Below, one piece after another: positions 16,610 through 25,606 of a stretch of DNA of 37,557 nucleotides (position 1 is the stretch's first letter; each line of letters begins with the position of its first letter). A program made the position numbers and the translations under genes. The stretch comes from DAOUMU01 sp034409055 (GTDB lineage Bacteria > Chloroflexota > Anaerolineae > 4572-78 > J111), in assembly GCA_034409055.1 (NCBI GenBank), contig DAOUMU010000549.1:1-37557 (forward strand). Reading direction: 5' to 3'. The notes under the pieces were generated by a model. It was not told the DNA's origin, did not search any database, and saw only the letters and a list, made by a program, of their open reading frames with translations.

Positions 16610-16687
16610 TAAGTTACAGTCGGTGGGGCCATCGCTGACCCCACCACTGCTTCCAAGGTAAGGCGGCGGCAACGTCGCCTCCTTACC
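16610..16687 (+). repeat. two hairpins after the Schlafen-Argonaute gene, sharing a 13-mer with 36015
   Basis: GGTGGGG pairs with CCCCACC (16622-16645) and GGTAAGGCGGC with GTCGCCTCCTTACC (16657-16687). The unit begins TAAGTTACAGTCG, found again at 36015-36027, where a GGTAAGCGGCGGGAC also follows. The hairpins could end transcription of the large gene, but no long T-tract follows, so a dispersed element is equally likely. Confidence 0.45.
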
Positions 16688-16707
16688 CGACCAGCTTCTT
16701 TTCAAAA

Positions 16708-16950
16708 ATGGGTTGGTGTGCTTGGGCAAGGCGCCTCTTCTTCCTCGTTCTGGCTGCCGCTCAATTCGTCTATTATCTCATCGATACCTGGCCGCCTCAG
16801 GCCGTTCGGTGGCTCCGGGAGTTGGGGGGAAGTTGGGCTTGGCCAATGACCTTGACGGCCCCTACATCGTTCTACGCGGCTTGAGCGCCATCTTTAACAC
16901 CATTGCCATCCTCTCCTCTCGCTTTTGCTCGTCTGCCCCTTCCCTCGAGG
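16708..16950 (+). pseudogene. fragment of a polytopic membrane protein (DUF2298 or glycosyltransferase-39 like), frameshifted
   Basis: From the ATG at 16708 a frame reads FFLVLAAAQFVYYLIDTWPP, hydrophobic and protein-like, and stops at 16882-16884. In another frame, about 16841-16915, follows NDLDGPYIVLRGLSAIFNTIAIL, which I recognise as the start of the second membrane segment in DUF2298/GT39-type integral membrane proteins. The two pieces in different frames with missing sequence indicate a dead, internally deleted N-terminal fragment. GC is higher than in the gene before it, so this debris marks the right border of the AT-rich island. Confidence 0.45.
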
Positions 16951-16996
16951 TGACAACATTTATGGGTAATCACCAGATAGCCAAGATTGAATTATT

Positions 16997-17024
16997 TTGA
17001 CATTCGGGTAATTTGTGCTATACT
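16997..17024 (+). promoter_or_regulatory. near-consensus sigma70 promoter
   Basis: TTGACA (16997-17002) and TATACT (17019-17024) spaced by 16 bases. The next gene on this strand is the decaheme cytochrome 550 bases downstream, with a fold-back element between. It may drive that gene with a long leader, or be the orphaned promoter of a lost gene. Confidence 0.5.
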
Positions 17025-17159
17025 CGCAAAAGCTGCCACCTTAATTCATCACTTCACTTACGTCAATCAAGCTTGAAGAATTTTTTGCCATCTTGCTCAG
17101 AAATCGATGCTGTTGGATTTGGCTGATCCACGTTAAGCCACCTACTGTTAAGTACATAG

Positions 17160-17379
17160 AACCAGAATTGACTAATGAAAAAGTAACTTCTGGTGAGACA
17201 ACCCCATAGAGCATCCAACCACGTAAAACGTAAAGCGTAAAATCAAGCCATAGATAAATCATTACGCTTCACGTCACCTGCCCTGTGGGTTTACGTCATC
17301 TGCCCTGTGGGTTCACGACCTGGCTTGCAACATCACGCGGAAGTTACTTTTTACTCCGCTGGCAAGCCAAATTCTGGTT
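17160..17379 (+). repeat. fold-back element, copy B (220 bp)
   Basis: Same ends as copy A at 5520-5679 (AACCAGAATT ... AATTCTGGTT), same inner GAAAAAGTAACTT/AAGTTACTTTTT pair and the same GGTGAGACAACCCCATA stretch. It is 60 bases longer, partly through a duplicated CTGCCCTGTGGGTT motif (17279-17292 and 17300-17313). Non-coding and non-autonomous in appearance. Confidence 0.8.
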
Positions 17380-17576
17380 TGATGAAGTAGAGACGTTTCC
17401 ACATCTTGGTTTCAGGAAACATAAGCTATAATTTTAAAATTTAATCATTTTGGCCAGGCTACAAACCTCGACTGTGATTTATATCTGTATTGGTGGTGCG
17501 GATTTTGGTTCGCACCAAACCAAAAAAATTTCTATTAATTTCATCAGTACAAACCAAAGTAAAGGGAGGTGTTTAT

Positions 17577-19898
17577 ATGTGGAAGAAAATATCTTTTGGA
17601 GTTTGGATTAGCGTAGTCTTGCTTCTGGCTGTTGCTATGGTAGTTGGCTATGCCGGTTCTCCCGGTGTGGCCAGCCCCGCCAGCGCCGCCGGCCCTGTCG
17701 GCGCTCAAACAGTCGCGACAGATCCTGTCCCACCTGAGTCCTGTTCGATATGTCATAGTGAAGTTGGCGCCAAACATCAGGCGTCCTATGATGAGTTGTA
17801 TCAGGATGGTGTCATTCAAGTTACCGATTTGGCTTACTCGTTTTCTGCTCCGGATACGAGCACGGTAACGTTCAAGATGACCAAAAATGGCGCTCCTTTC
17901 GATGCCAGAGACGCAGATTCCCTGGGTATTTACTTTGCACCGTATACCGGTACAAGCTTCCAGTTCGAACCGGCTGCCGAAAGACTGTCCCTGTTAGGGG
18001 ATCTAACCTATGATGGCGAAGGCGGAGTCACGAGTACTCTGGTGGGGGATGCCCCCGATGTAAGCAATACGCCTGGTCTCATCGTGGTATACGGCACGGA
18101 TGAGATTGTCGGTCAGCTTCCTGCTCGTATCCGACAAGGCAAATACCCGTTTGCAGCTTTACTTGAAACGGGAGACGGCGTTGATTACGTTTCTGCCGCC
18201 AATAACGCCGGCTGCGTGAAATGCCACACGGATCCCTACCTTAAGCATGGTTACATCTATGCCCAGGTGGATCACGATCCCGCAACTGACTTCTACACCT
18301 GTAAAGCCTGCCACCTGGATAACGGTGAGGGCGGCCATTTCGAATGGCAGCTTTTGGTCGATGATCCTGAACTGGCTGTTGAATGGCTACATTCAGACGA
18401 AGACTTGTCTATTTTTACGCCTGAGCAGCTAGCCCAGTACGCCTATAAGACGCGGCTCATGAACGACGTGCATATGTCGCACGCTATGGAATTCCCCTAT
18501 CCTCAGTCCATGTCAAACTGCGTAACATGCCACGAAGGCAAACTTGACATGATATTGACGGATGCTAATTTCAAAGTGGAGACCTGCAAGAGCTGTCACC
18601 CTGTAACCGGACCGGAAGAAGGAACCGAGACCCACAGAGCGCCGGCCCTGGAAACCATATTACCCGAATCAATTCATGAGGGAATGGATTTTGAGACAGA
18701 GGATTGTGCAGCTTGCCATAGTGAAGAAGGCATTGCGCCGGTATTCAGTGAAATTCATACCGGTTATGACAAGCATATCTACGCTGATGCGGCCGGAATC
18801 AGGTATTCCGACGTCTTTAGCGTTACGGTTGATGCGGCCGATTTCACTGACAACATTCTTACCATTGATTTCAGCGCGACAAAAAATGCTGATATAGCCG
18901 ACTTTGAACCAGCGGATATTATCCCAACTGTTATGGTCGGATTGTATGGTTATGACACCAAAGATTTCATTGTCAGCCCACACAGCCGAGACGCAGACGG
19001 TAACAGACTGCTGGAATTCCAGATCAATGGGGAGACAACCAACCCCCGCTTCACCGTCGTATCAGCAGAAAATGGTAGTTGGGAAGTTACCGCAGACCTG
19101 ACAGAATGGGCTGATATGATTGCTGATGGCACAGCCAAAAGAGCAGAAATTGCTGTTTTGCCCCTGCTGGCTAATGTTGTCGGAGAAGTAGACAGTCATG
19201 AGAACGGCGAAACCGATGATACGGCTTATGCAGTCAATGCGCCTTCCAGAACCTTTGATCTGGTTGCCAATGCATTTGATGATGCCTTCTACAGTGATAT
19301 CGTCGATGTTACGGATGGCTGCAACAACTGCCACGATGCACTGGCCACAACCTTCCATTCACCGGACAGAGGCGGGAATATTGTTGTTTGTAGAATGTGT
19401 CACATTGTCGAGAGTGGTGCTTCTCATCTGGAAATGCAGTCGAGGTCGATCGATTCCTATGTCCATGCGATCCATTCGTTCCAGGCATTCGATATTGGCG
19501 ATATCGATTTCGCCGATCCGGTGCAAGCCATGCACTATGAGCATCACATCGAGTTCCCGTATCCCAAGCATGGAATCACAGACTGTGATTCCTGCCATAT
19601 TGAAGGCACAAACAACGTGCCGGATCAGTCCAAATCGCTACCTGGTCTGCTTTCGGCATCCGATCCAATCAATGGCTGGGACAGAAACATCGGTGATGTG
19701 CCGGTCTATGTCACCGGTCCCGCTTCAAGAGCCTGTGGTGGATGCCACCGAGCGGTAATGATCAAGGAAGATGAAGCCGGTGAACTTATATCCTTCAACC
19801 AGCATACTAAGCAGGGTGGTTACCTTATCGAAGGGGGAGAGGATGAACTCAGCACTCTCGCCACAGTAATCGATGAGATCATAGCACTCTTTAGGTAA
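17577..19898 (+). CDS. exported decaheme c-type cytochrome (OmcA/MtrC-like)
   Basis: 773 residues with a signal peptide (WKKISFGVWISVVLLLAVAMVV, cleavage near ASA at about 37). Ten CXXCH heme sites are visible: CSICH, CVKCH, CKACH, CVTCH, CKSCH, CAACH, CNNCH, CRMCH, CDSCH, CGGCH. Between sites one and two, and again between six and seven, come long beta-type stretches, giving the two heme-domain/beta-domain halves seen in OmcA/MtrC family outer-surface cytochromes. The ATG at 17577 is chosen for AAAGGGAGGTG before it and because the signal peptide starts there. No lipobox, porin (MtrB) or second cytochrome is nearby, so the electron route across the envelope is unknown. Likely role: extracellular or periplasmic electron transfer. 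A strong terminator follows. Confidence 0.9.
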   Translation: MWKKISFGVWISVVLLLAVAMVVGYAGSPGVASPASAAGPVGAQTVATDPVPPESCSICHSEVGAKHQASYDELYQDGVIQVTDLAYSFSAPDTSTVTFKMTKNGAPFDARDADSLGIYFAPYTGTSFQFEPAAERLSLLGDLTYDGEGGVTSTLVGDAPDVSNTPGLIVVYGTDEIVGQLPARIRQGKYPFAALLETGDGVDYVSAANNAGCVKCHTDPYLKHGYIYAQVDHDPATDFYTCKACHLDNGEGGHFEWQLLVDDPELAVEWLHSDEDLSIFTPEQLAQYAYKTRLMNDVHMSHAMEFPYPQSMSNCVTCHEGKLDMILTDANFKVETCKSCHPVTGPEEGTETHRAPALETILPESIHEGMDFETEDCAACHSEEGIAPVFSEIHTGYDKHIYADAAGIRYSDVFSVTVDAADFTDNILTIDFSATKNADIADFEPADIIPTVMVGLYGYDTKDFIVSPHSRDADGNRLLEFQINGETTNPRFTVVSAENGSWEVTADLTEWADMIADGTAKRAEIAVLPLLANVVGEVDSHENGETDDTAYAVNAPSRTFDLVANAFDDAFYSDIVDVTDGCNNCHDALATTFHSPDRGGNIVVCRMCHIVESGASHLEMQSRSIDSYVHAIHSFQAFDIGDIDFADPVQAMHYEHHIEFPYPKHGITDCDSCHIEGTNNVPDQSKSLPGLLSASDPINGWDRNIGDVPVYVTGPASRACGGCHRAVMIKEDEAGELISFNQHTKQGGYLIEGGEDELSTLATVIDEIIALFR

Positions 19899-19940
19899 GT
19901 GAGGAATACGAGGTGGGCTTCGGTCCACCTCAGTCAAGTA

Positions 19941-19966
19941 AAAAGGGCCCTTCGGGGCCCTTTTTT
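19941..19966 (+). terminator. intrinsic terminator after the cytochrome gene
   Basis: AAAAGGGCCC, TTCG, GGGCCCTTTTTT: a GC-rich stem with a stable tetraloop and a T-tract. A second, smaller hairpin GAGGTGG..TTCGG..CCACCTC lies just before it. It may also work in reverse for the kinase gene, whose stop is at 20127. Confidence 0.9.
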
Positions 19967-20126
19967 ATTAAAGGGGTACTCCTTTTTGGAACCGTTGATA
20001 ATTCAGAAATGGGATTTTGAGGCGGATTCACGCACACCATCCCCCGACCTGGAAAGGTCGGTTTCGGGCGAACGGGTCGCACCAAACCCGTTCGGCTCAA
20101 GGCTTGAGCGGAGTGATGGGTGACTA

Positions 20127-22283
20127 TCACGTCCGTTCTATGCCCCAGATTCGCACGGTGCTATCCCGGCTCCCCGACGCGATGGTCACCCCGTCCGGCG
20201 AAAAAGCAACGCTCACGACGTGCGCGTCGTGCCCCTCCAGTGTCCGAATCGGCGAACCGTCGCTCACGTTCCAGAGGCGGACGGTACTGTCGATGCCGCC
20301 CGATACCAGCGTCTCGCCGTCGGGCGAAAAGTCGACGCACTCGACATACCCGCTGTGTCCCTCGAACTGACGTAGCAACGAACCGTCGCTTACCTGCCAC
20401 AGCCGCACCTCGTCGCCGCTTGCCGTGGCGATGGTTTCCCCATCCGGCGAAAACGCCACGTCCTCCACGCGCCCCGCGTGCTGGATGGTCTGCAGCAGCA
20501 TCCCGTCACTTACGCGCCAGAGCCGCGCGGTGCTATCCCAGCTTGCAGACGCCAGCGTTTCGCCGTCGGGCGAAAAGGCAGCGGCTACTACGGAGCTTTC
20601 GTGCCCTTCGAACGTCCGAAGAACCTCGCCGTCACTTAACCGCAGCAGCCGCACCGAGTTCCACGAGGTGACGGCGAGAGATTTGCCGTCGGGTGAGAAG
20701 GCAACACCGTTCACCGTGCGTTCGTCTTCCCCGAACCCCTCGACGGGCGAGCCGTCGCCTGTGTGCCACAGTTTCACGCCGGGACCGCCCGTGCTCGTCG
20801 AAGCGAGCAGCGAACCGTCGGGCGAGAAGGCCACGCCCGTCACCCGTTCGTGCCAGAGAGTTTGCAGGAGTGAGCCATCGCTTACCCGCCACAGCCGCAC
20901 GCTCCTGTCCTCGCTGCCCGAAACAAGCGTCGCGCCGTCGGGCGAAAAGGCCACACCCAGCACCGCCTCCTCGTGCCCCTCCAATTTGTACAGCGGCAAG
21001 ACACCCGCCAGCGGATGCGGAGTCGGTACATCGGTCGGCGGTGCAGATGTAGTCGGGACTATCGCCTCTGCAACATCGGAGGGTGCAGGTGTAGGTGTTG
21101 CAGAGACCGGTTCTGTCGTTGCGGTAGGTGGCTCGGGAGACGTGACGGCCTGGGTGGTGCCGGTATTATCGATTTCGGCTTTCTCGTCACCCCCCTTATC
21201 CGACAACACAAACAGCCCTCCGTCTACCATTACAAATAACACGACAACGACCAGCAGCGCCAGCGCCCCGCCCAGCGCCCAGACCCAGCCGGGCAGCCCG
21301 CGCTCGCGGCCCGTTTCGACCTGAGTTGATGCGGCTGTTTCGGGGGCAGGGGGAGAAGAGACACCTTTGCGGAGAGTAGGCGCGTCTCCGGTCGCCCCTA
21401 TCTCTATCGGCGCCCTCGAATCTTCGGGCACGGGCTCAGGCGCGATGACGCCCCCCTTCTCCACGGCCTCTTTCAATGCCCCTGCCATTTCGCCTGCCGA
21501 GTCGAAGCGGTTTTCAGGCTCTTTCGCCATAGCCTTGATTATCACCCGCTCCACACCTTCGGGCACATCCGGATTGACGGTACTCGGCATCGGGAGCGGG
21601 TCGGAGATGTGCTTCAGGACGATTGCGAAAGGGGTTTCGGCGTCGAAGGGTACGCGGCCCGTTGCCATCTGGTAGAGCATAACGCCGAGTGAGTATATGT
21701 CGGTGTGGTGGTCGACCTCCATTCCCTGCCCCTGCTCCGGCGACATGTACCGCGGTGTGCCGATTCCGACGCCGGAACCGGTCAGCGCCGACGTGCCCTC
21801 TATCATCCTCGCCAGCCCGAAGTCGCTCAGAAGACTCCATCTGTCCCGCCCCCGGTCCAACAGGATGTTGGCCGGTTTCACGTCACGGTGCAGGATGCCC
21901 CGCCCGTGAGCATAGTCGAGTGCGGAGGCAATCTCGCCGATGTAGCGCACGGTCTCGTGCGGTGGCATTGGCTGCCCGGTCAGCAGGGCGTGCAGAGTGC
22001 CCCCTTCGACGTACTGCATCACGATGTAGGAGTAATCCCCCTCCTGCCCGTAGTCGTAGATGGGTAATATGTGATGGTGGTTTAGCTGTGCTACCGACTT
22101 CGCCTCCCGTTCGAATCGCTCGGTGAAGCCGGGTTCGTGCGCGTAGTAGGGGGGCAGGACTTTGATAGCCACGTAGCGGTCGAGTGCGGGCTGGTACGCT
22201 CTGAAAACACTGGCCATTCCACCCCGCCCAAGTGGCTCTATGATACGATATTGGCCCAGAGTCTGGCCCGACAGGTCTTGCAT
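20127..22283 (-). CDS. PknB-type Ser/Thr kinase with transmembrane helix and seven WD40 repeats
   Basis: 718 residues. Kinase domain about 11-275: glycine loop GRGGMASVF, ATP-lysine K41 (AIKVL), catalytic HRDVKPAN (D134), DFG at 154-156, and APE-like SPEQ. All catalytic residues are present. A low-complexity linker follows. A transmembrane helix (331-361) comes next, then a Thr/Pro linker, then seven WD40 repeats (about 432-718), each with VAFSPDG followed by a VRLW-like end, enough for one closed propeller. The kinase would lie in the cytoplasm and the propeller outside. AAGGGGG precedes the ATG. GC content is clearly higher than in the flanking genes. The propeller is the likely ligand- or partner-binding part. 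No operon partner. Confidence 0.93.
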   Translation of the reverse strand: MQDLSGQTLGQYRIIEPLGRGGMASVFRAYQPALDRYVAIKVLPPYYAHEPGFTERFEREAKSVAQLNHHHILPIYDYGQEGDYSYIVMQYVEGGTLHALLTGQPMPPHETVRYIGEIASALDYAHGRGILHRDVKPANILLDRGRDRWSLLSDFGLARMIEGTSALTGSGVGIGTPRYMSPEQGQGMEVDHHTDIYSLGVMLYQMATGRVPFDAETPFAIVLKHISDPLPMPSTVNPDVPEGVERVIIKAMAKEPENRFDSAGEMAGALKEAVEKGGVIAPEPVPEDSRAPIEIGATGDAPTLRKGVSSPPAPETAASTQVETGRERGLPGWVWALGGALALLVVVVLFVMVDGGLFVLSDKGGDEKAEIDNTGTTQAVTSPEPPTATTEPVSATPTPAPSDVAEAIVPTTSAPPTDVPTPHPLAGVLPLYKLEGHEEAVLGVAFSPDGATLVSGSEDRSVRLWRVSDGSLLQTLWHERVTGVAFSPDGSLLASTSTGGPGVKLWHTGDGSPVEGFGEDERTVNGVAFSPDGKSLAVTSWNSVRLLRLSDGEVLRTFEGHESSVVAAAFSPDGETLASASWDSTARLWRVSDGMLLQTIQHAGRVEDVAFSPDGETIATASGDEVRLWQVSDGSLLRQFEGHSGYVECVDFSPDGETLVSGGIDSTVRLWNVSDGSPIRTLEGHDAHVVSVAFSPDGVTIASGSRDSTVRIWGIERT

Positions 22284-22669
22284 AGTATTACCCCCTTGCC
22301 CGGTTATATCGACCGGGCTATAAGGTTGTGGCTTTATAAGTCAGTCAGATGATTCGGAGTGGTTGCAGTGTAGTCAGTCAGAGAAGCGAAAAGCTGCTGG
22401 AGGGCCGCTAATTAACTACTTTCGCAGCACTTTCAAGAATCTTTTTGAGTTAAGTCGGGTCGTTGTTGCTTTAATGGAACCTTGCCTTTGCGGATAGGAA
22501 CCATTACAATGATACCACACAGGCGCAAATTGCGAAATTCACAGGAGGTCAAAACCATGCTGCCAATACCAACACAGGTCAGCACAAGGCAAATCGGCGT
22601 CGGCGGTCGGAGCACACCCAGGGACGCCGCCACCGTCAACGCCGCCCACCTGCACGATCTCGTCAAAAG
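22284..22669. other. gap between kinase and LLM remnant, no gene seen
   Basis: Several short overlapping frames exist on both strands, none with family features. AGGAGG followed by ATG at 22557 opens a 42-residue or longer frame that leads nowhere recognisable; it may be debris of the same LLM gene. Confidence 0.4.
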
Positions 22670-23053
22670 GTGCGTCCTCCCCAGTTTCACCACATCCGCT
22701 ACTTTGGTTTGCATCAACCTCATGAAAAAGAAAAGATACCACTGTATCTATTGGGTACAACTACCTGCGCAGACTCAACGACAGCCACGGCTCGTCAACA
22801 ATTGCGTCCTTTAATCGCGTCAGCTATTGCTTCCGGTGGAATTGACGCGCAGCTTGCCCCGCTTGGTATCTTGCCCCAAGTCCACGAACTTATGAAAAAC
22901 GGGGGCCAGAAGCGCCTTGAAGCAGCAATGCCAGACGCCTGGATTGACCAGTTGGCCATTACCGGCACGCCTGAAGACTGGAGTTTAGCTATTCGTTGTC
23001 TCGTCGAGGTAGGCGCTAATACCGCTCACGCCATCGTTAGGGCGCAAAATTGA
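22670..23053 (+). pseudogene. C-terminal remnant of an LLM-class flavin-dependent oxidoreductase
   Basis: The second half reads IASAIASGGIDAQLAPLGILPQVHELM, then PDAWIDQLAITGTPEDWSLAIRCLVEVGANTA, a close match to the C-terminal end of luciferase-like (LLM, F420- or flavin-dependent) oxidoreductases as I know the family, where the protein normally ends with SVVLVP. The catalytic barrel, some 200 residues, is missing and the start region is not family-like. The remaining 80-100 residues cannot make an enzyme. Confidence 0.5.
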
Positions 23054-23069
23054 ATTGAAAAGGGTGGAT

Positions 23070-25538
23070 TCAATGAGTATCCAATACCTCCCGTACTTTG
23101 CGAGACAGGTCAATCGGAGAAAAAGGTTTCTGGAGAAAGGCTATGTCTGAACTCAACATCCCCCCTTCAGCAATTACATCGTCTACATACCCCGACATGT
23201 AAAGGACCTTTATCTTTGGATTTATCAGGATTAGTTGTTCTGCCAGATCATGACCACTCACTCCGCCAGGCATAACTACATCGGTTAGAAGCAGGTGGAT
23301 CGGAGCTTCGCATTGTTCGCAAACCTCGAGCGCTTCCTGACCATGGCGTGCCTCCAATACATTGTAGCCGTCCTGGAGTAGAATATAGCGAGCCAACTCT
23401 CGCACCATATCTTCATCTTCAACCAGTAGAATTGTTTCGGTCCCTTGTAGAGATCCGCCAGATGATGGTTGCTCACGGTCGAGCAACTCTGGATCCTGTT
23501 TGAAACAGGGTAAATAGATTCGAAACGTCGTGCCTTCGCCCGGCTGGCTGGAGACTTCAATATACCCCTGGTTTTGCTGGACAATTCCATAGACGGTGGC
23601 TAAGCCCAAGCCGGTACCTTTATCTTTTTCCTTGGTCGTAAAAAAGGGCTCGAAGATCTGAGATTGGGTTGCCGCATCCATCCCAATGCCTGTGTCGCTG
23701 ATTGTGAGGACGATGTATGGCCCCGGTTGCAGGCCAATGTACCGGTCGGCATAGGCTTGATCCACATTAACGTTAGCGGTTTTGGTTGTCAGTTGACCGC
23801 CTTGAGGCATTGCATCACTGGCGTTGACCACCAAGTTCATAATGATCTGTTCAATTTGTCCCTGGTCGGCTTTGATTTTTCCCAACGTCGGATCAAGATT
23901 GGTAACTAACTCAATATCCTCGCTGACCAAACGCCGCAGCATTCTATGCATATCGGTAATGACGGTATTGAGGTCCAGCACCTCAGGTTGAATAACCTGC
24001 TGGCGACTGAAGGCCAGCAGTTGGCGGGTCAAAGTGGATGCCCGTTCTCCGGCCTTACGAATCTGATCGACGTCTCTGTAGAGCGGGCCGTTTTGGTCTA
24101 TATGGCTATGCAAGACAAGTTCGCTGTAGCCGGTGATCACGGTCAGTAAATTGTTGAAGTCGTGGGCCATCCCTCCGGCCAGCCGTCCGATGGCCTCCAT
24201 TTTTTGCGATTGGCGCAATTGGTCTTCCAACTGCCGGTGTTGTTCGTCGAGCCGAATACGGGCCAACGTGCCGGCTACTTGCTCGGTCACGCGCTGGGCC
24301 AGGCTGATTTCTTCATCTGAAAAGGAGCGCGGTTCGGCGGCCCCTATGTTCAGGCTGCCGACCACTTCTTGTTCGATGATGAGGGGCAGAACAAGAGTTG
24401 AGACAGTATGGCGTTGGCGCAATAAATTGTGAATTGAGGGGAGACGAGGATCATTTTGGGCGTCCTCTAGCACCAGGGGAACTTTATGAGTAAGTAGATA
24501 TTGAATGATGAGATTGTTTTCAGTGGAAATATTTTGGTTCAGTAGGGTCGGTTGATCTTCCGCTCGATAATCGGCCACAAAGGTGGCCATAGTTCGTTCC
24601 TGATTCAACAAGACGACCGTAACTTGAGGGGTATCAAAGGCCAAAGCCAGTTCCCGGCACACCGTGTCCAGAATAGTGGGCGTATCAGAACTGGTCGCGG
24701 TAGCCGCAATGACTCGATTGAGCAGATCCAATTCGCGATTGCGGCGGTAAACTTCCTCCTCAGCTCGTTTGCGCTCGCTAATATCCTGCACCATACCTTC
24801 ACAGAATAAAACTTCTTCTTGCGTATCATCTTGTATAACCCGGCCATTGAGATTAATGGTAATGTGTTCGCCATTTTTCTTTTGCCAGGATAGTTCGAAG
24901 TTTTTTATTATCTCTCTGGCCTGGATTTGGTCAAGTACATATTGAAATTGATCCGCGTTAACATAAACCTCTTTTTTAGGGTCAAGGGTTAGCACTTCCG
25001 CTTTAGAGCTATAGCCCAACATTTGTACCAGAGCCGGATTGACATCAATAAACCCATCTCCGGGTTTGTAGCGGAAAATTCCTTCCAGGGCATTTTCAAA
25101 AATTGAGCGGTAGCGTTCCTCGCTGGCTTGCAAAGCTGCGAACGCCTGCCGATTTTTTTGTTCCAGCTCAATCTTTTCAAAGCAACGGTGCAACGTTGCG
25201 GTTAGTTCCTCGGGATACACAGGTTTACGGAGATAGTCATAGGCACCATATTGTAAGGCTCTAATGGCGGTTTCAACATTGGCGTAGGCGGTCATGATAA
25301 TGCAGAGTAAATGGGGATACTGTTGTCTTAATCCTGTCAGCAGATCAAGCCCATTGGCCTGTCCCAGCCGAACATCGAGCAGGGCCACATGAGGAGTAAA
25401 TGTCTGGGTGCTTGACAGCGCATCGTCGGTATTATTGGCAATCTCAATTAAGTAATTTTCCGCTTCAAGAATATCGTGTAATGAGTCGGCAAAATCAATA
25501 TCGTCATCTACAATCAGCACACGGCGATTTTCAACCAT
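23070..25538 (-). CDS. hybrid sensor histidine kinase (REC-PAS-GAF-HisKA-HATPase-REC)
   Basis: 822 residues, soluble. N-terminal receiver (1-120) with phospho-acceptor D55 in VALLDVRLG; PAS (about 140-255, FENALEGIFRYKPGDGFIDVNPA, ending DISERKRAEEE); GAF (about 270-430); HisKA with H459 in GGMAHDFNNLLTVITG; HATPase_c with NLVVNASDAM and GTGLGL; C-terminal receiver (701-822) with D753 in LLLTDVVMPGG. The kinase thus receives phosphate at its head and passes it to its tail, with no output domain, so a phosphorelay to another protein is needed. It is the last gene of a minus-strand signalling operon, 128 bases after the double receiver, with a hairpin in the gap. Confidence 0.93.
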   Translation of the reverse strand: MVENRRVLIVDDDIDFADSLHDILEAENYLIEIANNTDDALSSTQTFTPHVALLDVRLGQANGLDLLTGLRQQYPHLLCIIMTAYANVETAIRALQYGAYDYLRKPVYPEELTATLHRCFEKIELEQKNRQAFAALQASEERYRSIFENALEGIFRYKPGDGFIDVNPALVQMLGYSSKAEVLTLDPKKEVYVNADQFQYVLDQIQAREIIKNFELSWQKKNGEHITINLNGRVIQDDTQEEVLFCEGMVQDISERKRAEEEVYRRNRELDLLNRVIAATATSSDTPTILDTVCRELALAFDTPQVTVVLLNQERTMATFVADYRAEDQPTLLNQNISTENNLIIQYLLTHKVPLVLEDAQNDPRLPSIHNLLRQRHTVSTLVLPLIIEQEVVGSLNIGAAEPRSFSDEEISLAQRVTEQVAGTLARIRLDEQHRQLEDQLRQSQKMEAIGRLAGGMAHDFNNLLTVITGYSELVLHSHIDQNGPLYRDVDQIRKAGERASTLTRQLLAFSRQQVIQPEVLDLNTVITDMHRMLRRLVSEDIELVTNLDPTLGKIKADQGQIEQIIMNLVVNASDAMPQGGQLTTKTANVNVDQAYADRYIGLQPGPYIVLTISDTGIGMDAATQSQIFEPFFTTKEKDKGTGLGLATVYGIVQQNQGYIEVSSQPGEGTTFRIYLPCFKQDPELLDREQPSSGGSLQGTETILLVEDEDMVRELARYILLQDGYNVLEARHGQEALEVCEQCEAPIHLLLTDVVMPGGVSGHDLAEQLILINPKIKVLYMSGYVDDVIAEGGMLSSDIAFLQKPFSPIDLSRKVREVLDTH

Positions 25539-25582
25539 ACGAACAACTCCCTCCTAGTTAGTTCTTGTTGCAAAACCTTGTA

Positions 25583-25606
25583 GTAGACGCATCCCCATGC
25601 GTCTAC
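25583..25606 (+). repeat. 10-bp perfect hairpin with CCCC loop, second copy
   Basis: GTAGACGCAT, CCCC, ATGCGTCTAC. Same size, loop and GCATCCCCATGC core as 5688-5711, with a different outer stem. It is nested in a looser pair GTTGCAAAAC/GTTTCGCAAC. It lies between the double-receiver gene and the hybrid-kinase gene and may act as an RNA processing or attenuation site. Confidence 0.55.

Larger units (their letters stand above)
16951..17576. other. gene-free stretch holding a promoter and a fold-back element
   Basis: No supportable gene. It holds the promoter at 16997-17024, the 220-bp fold-back copy at 17160-17379, and a short hairpin TGGTGCG/CGCACCA at 17494-17517 in the leader of the cytochrome gene. 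Confidence 0.6.

Noticed and set aside
16580..17576. Search for a second defence gene (nuclease, SIR2, TIR) next to the Argonaute-like gene
   Set aside because: Only a membrane-protein fragment, a promoter and a fold-back element are present.
20120..21324. Several long plus-strand frames
   Set aside because: High GC of the kinase-WD40 gene opens the opposite strand; the Arg- and Ser-rich translations are shadows of the repeats.
22482..22814. 110-residue plus-strand frame before the LLM remnant
   Set aside because: No family resemblance, overlaps the better-supported remnant in another frame.
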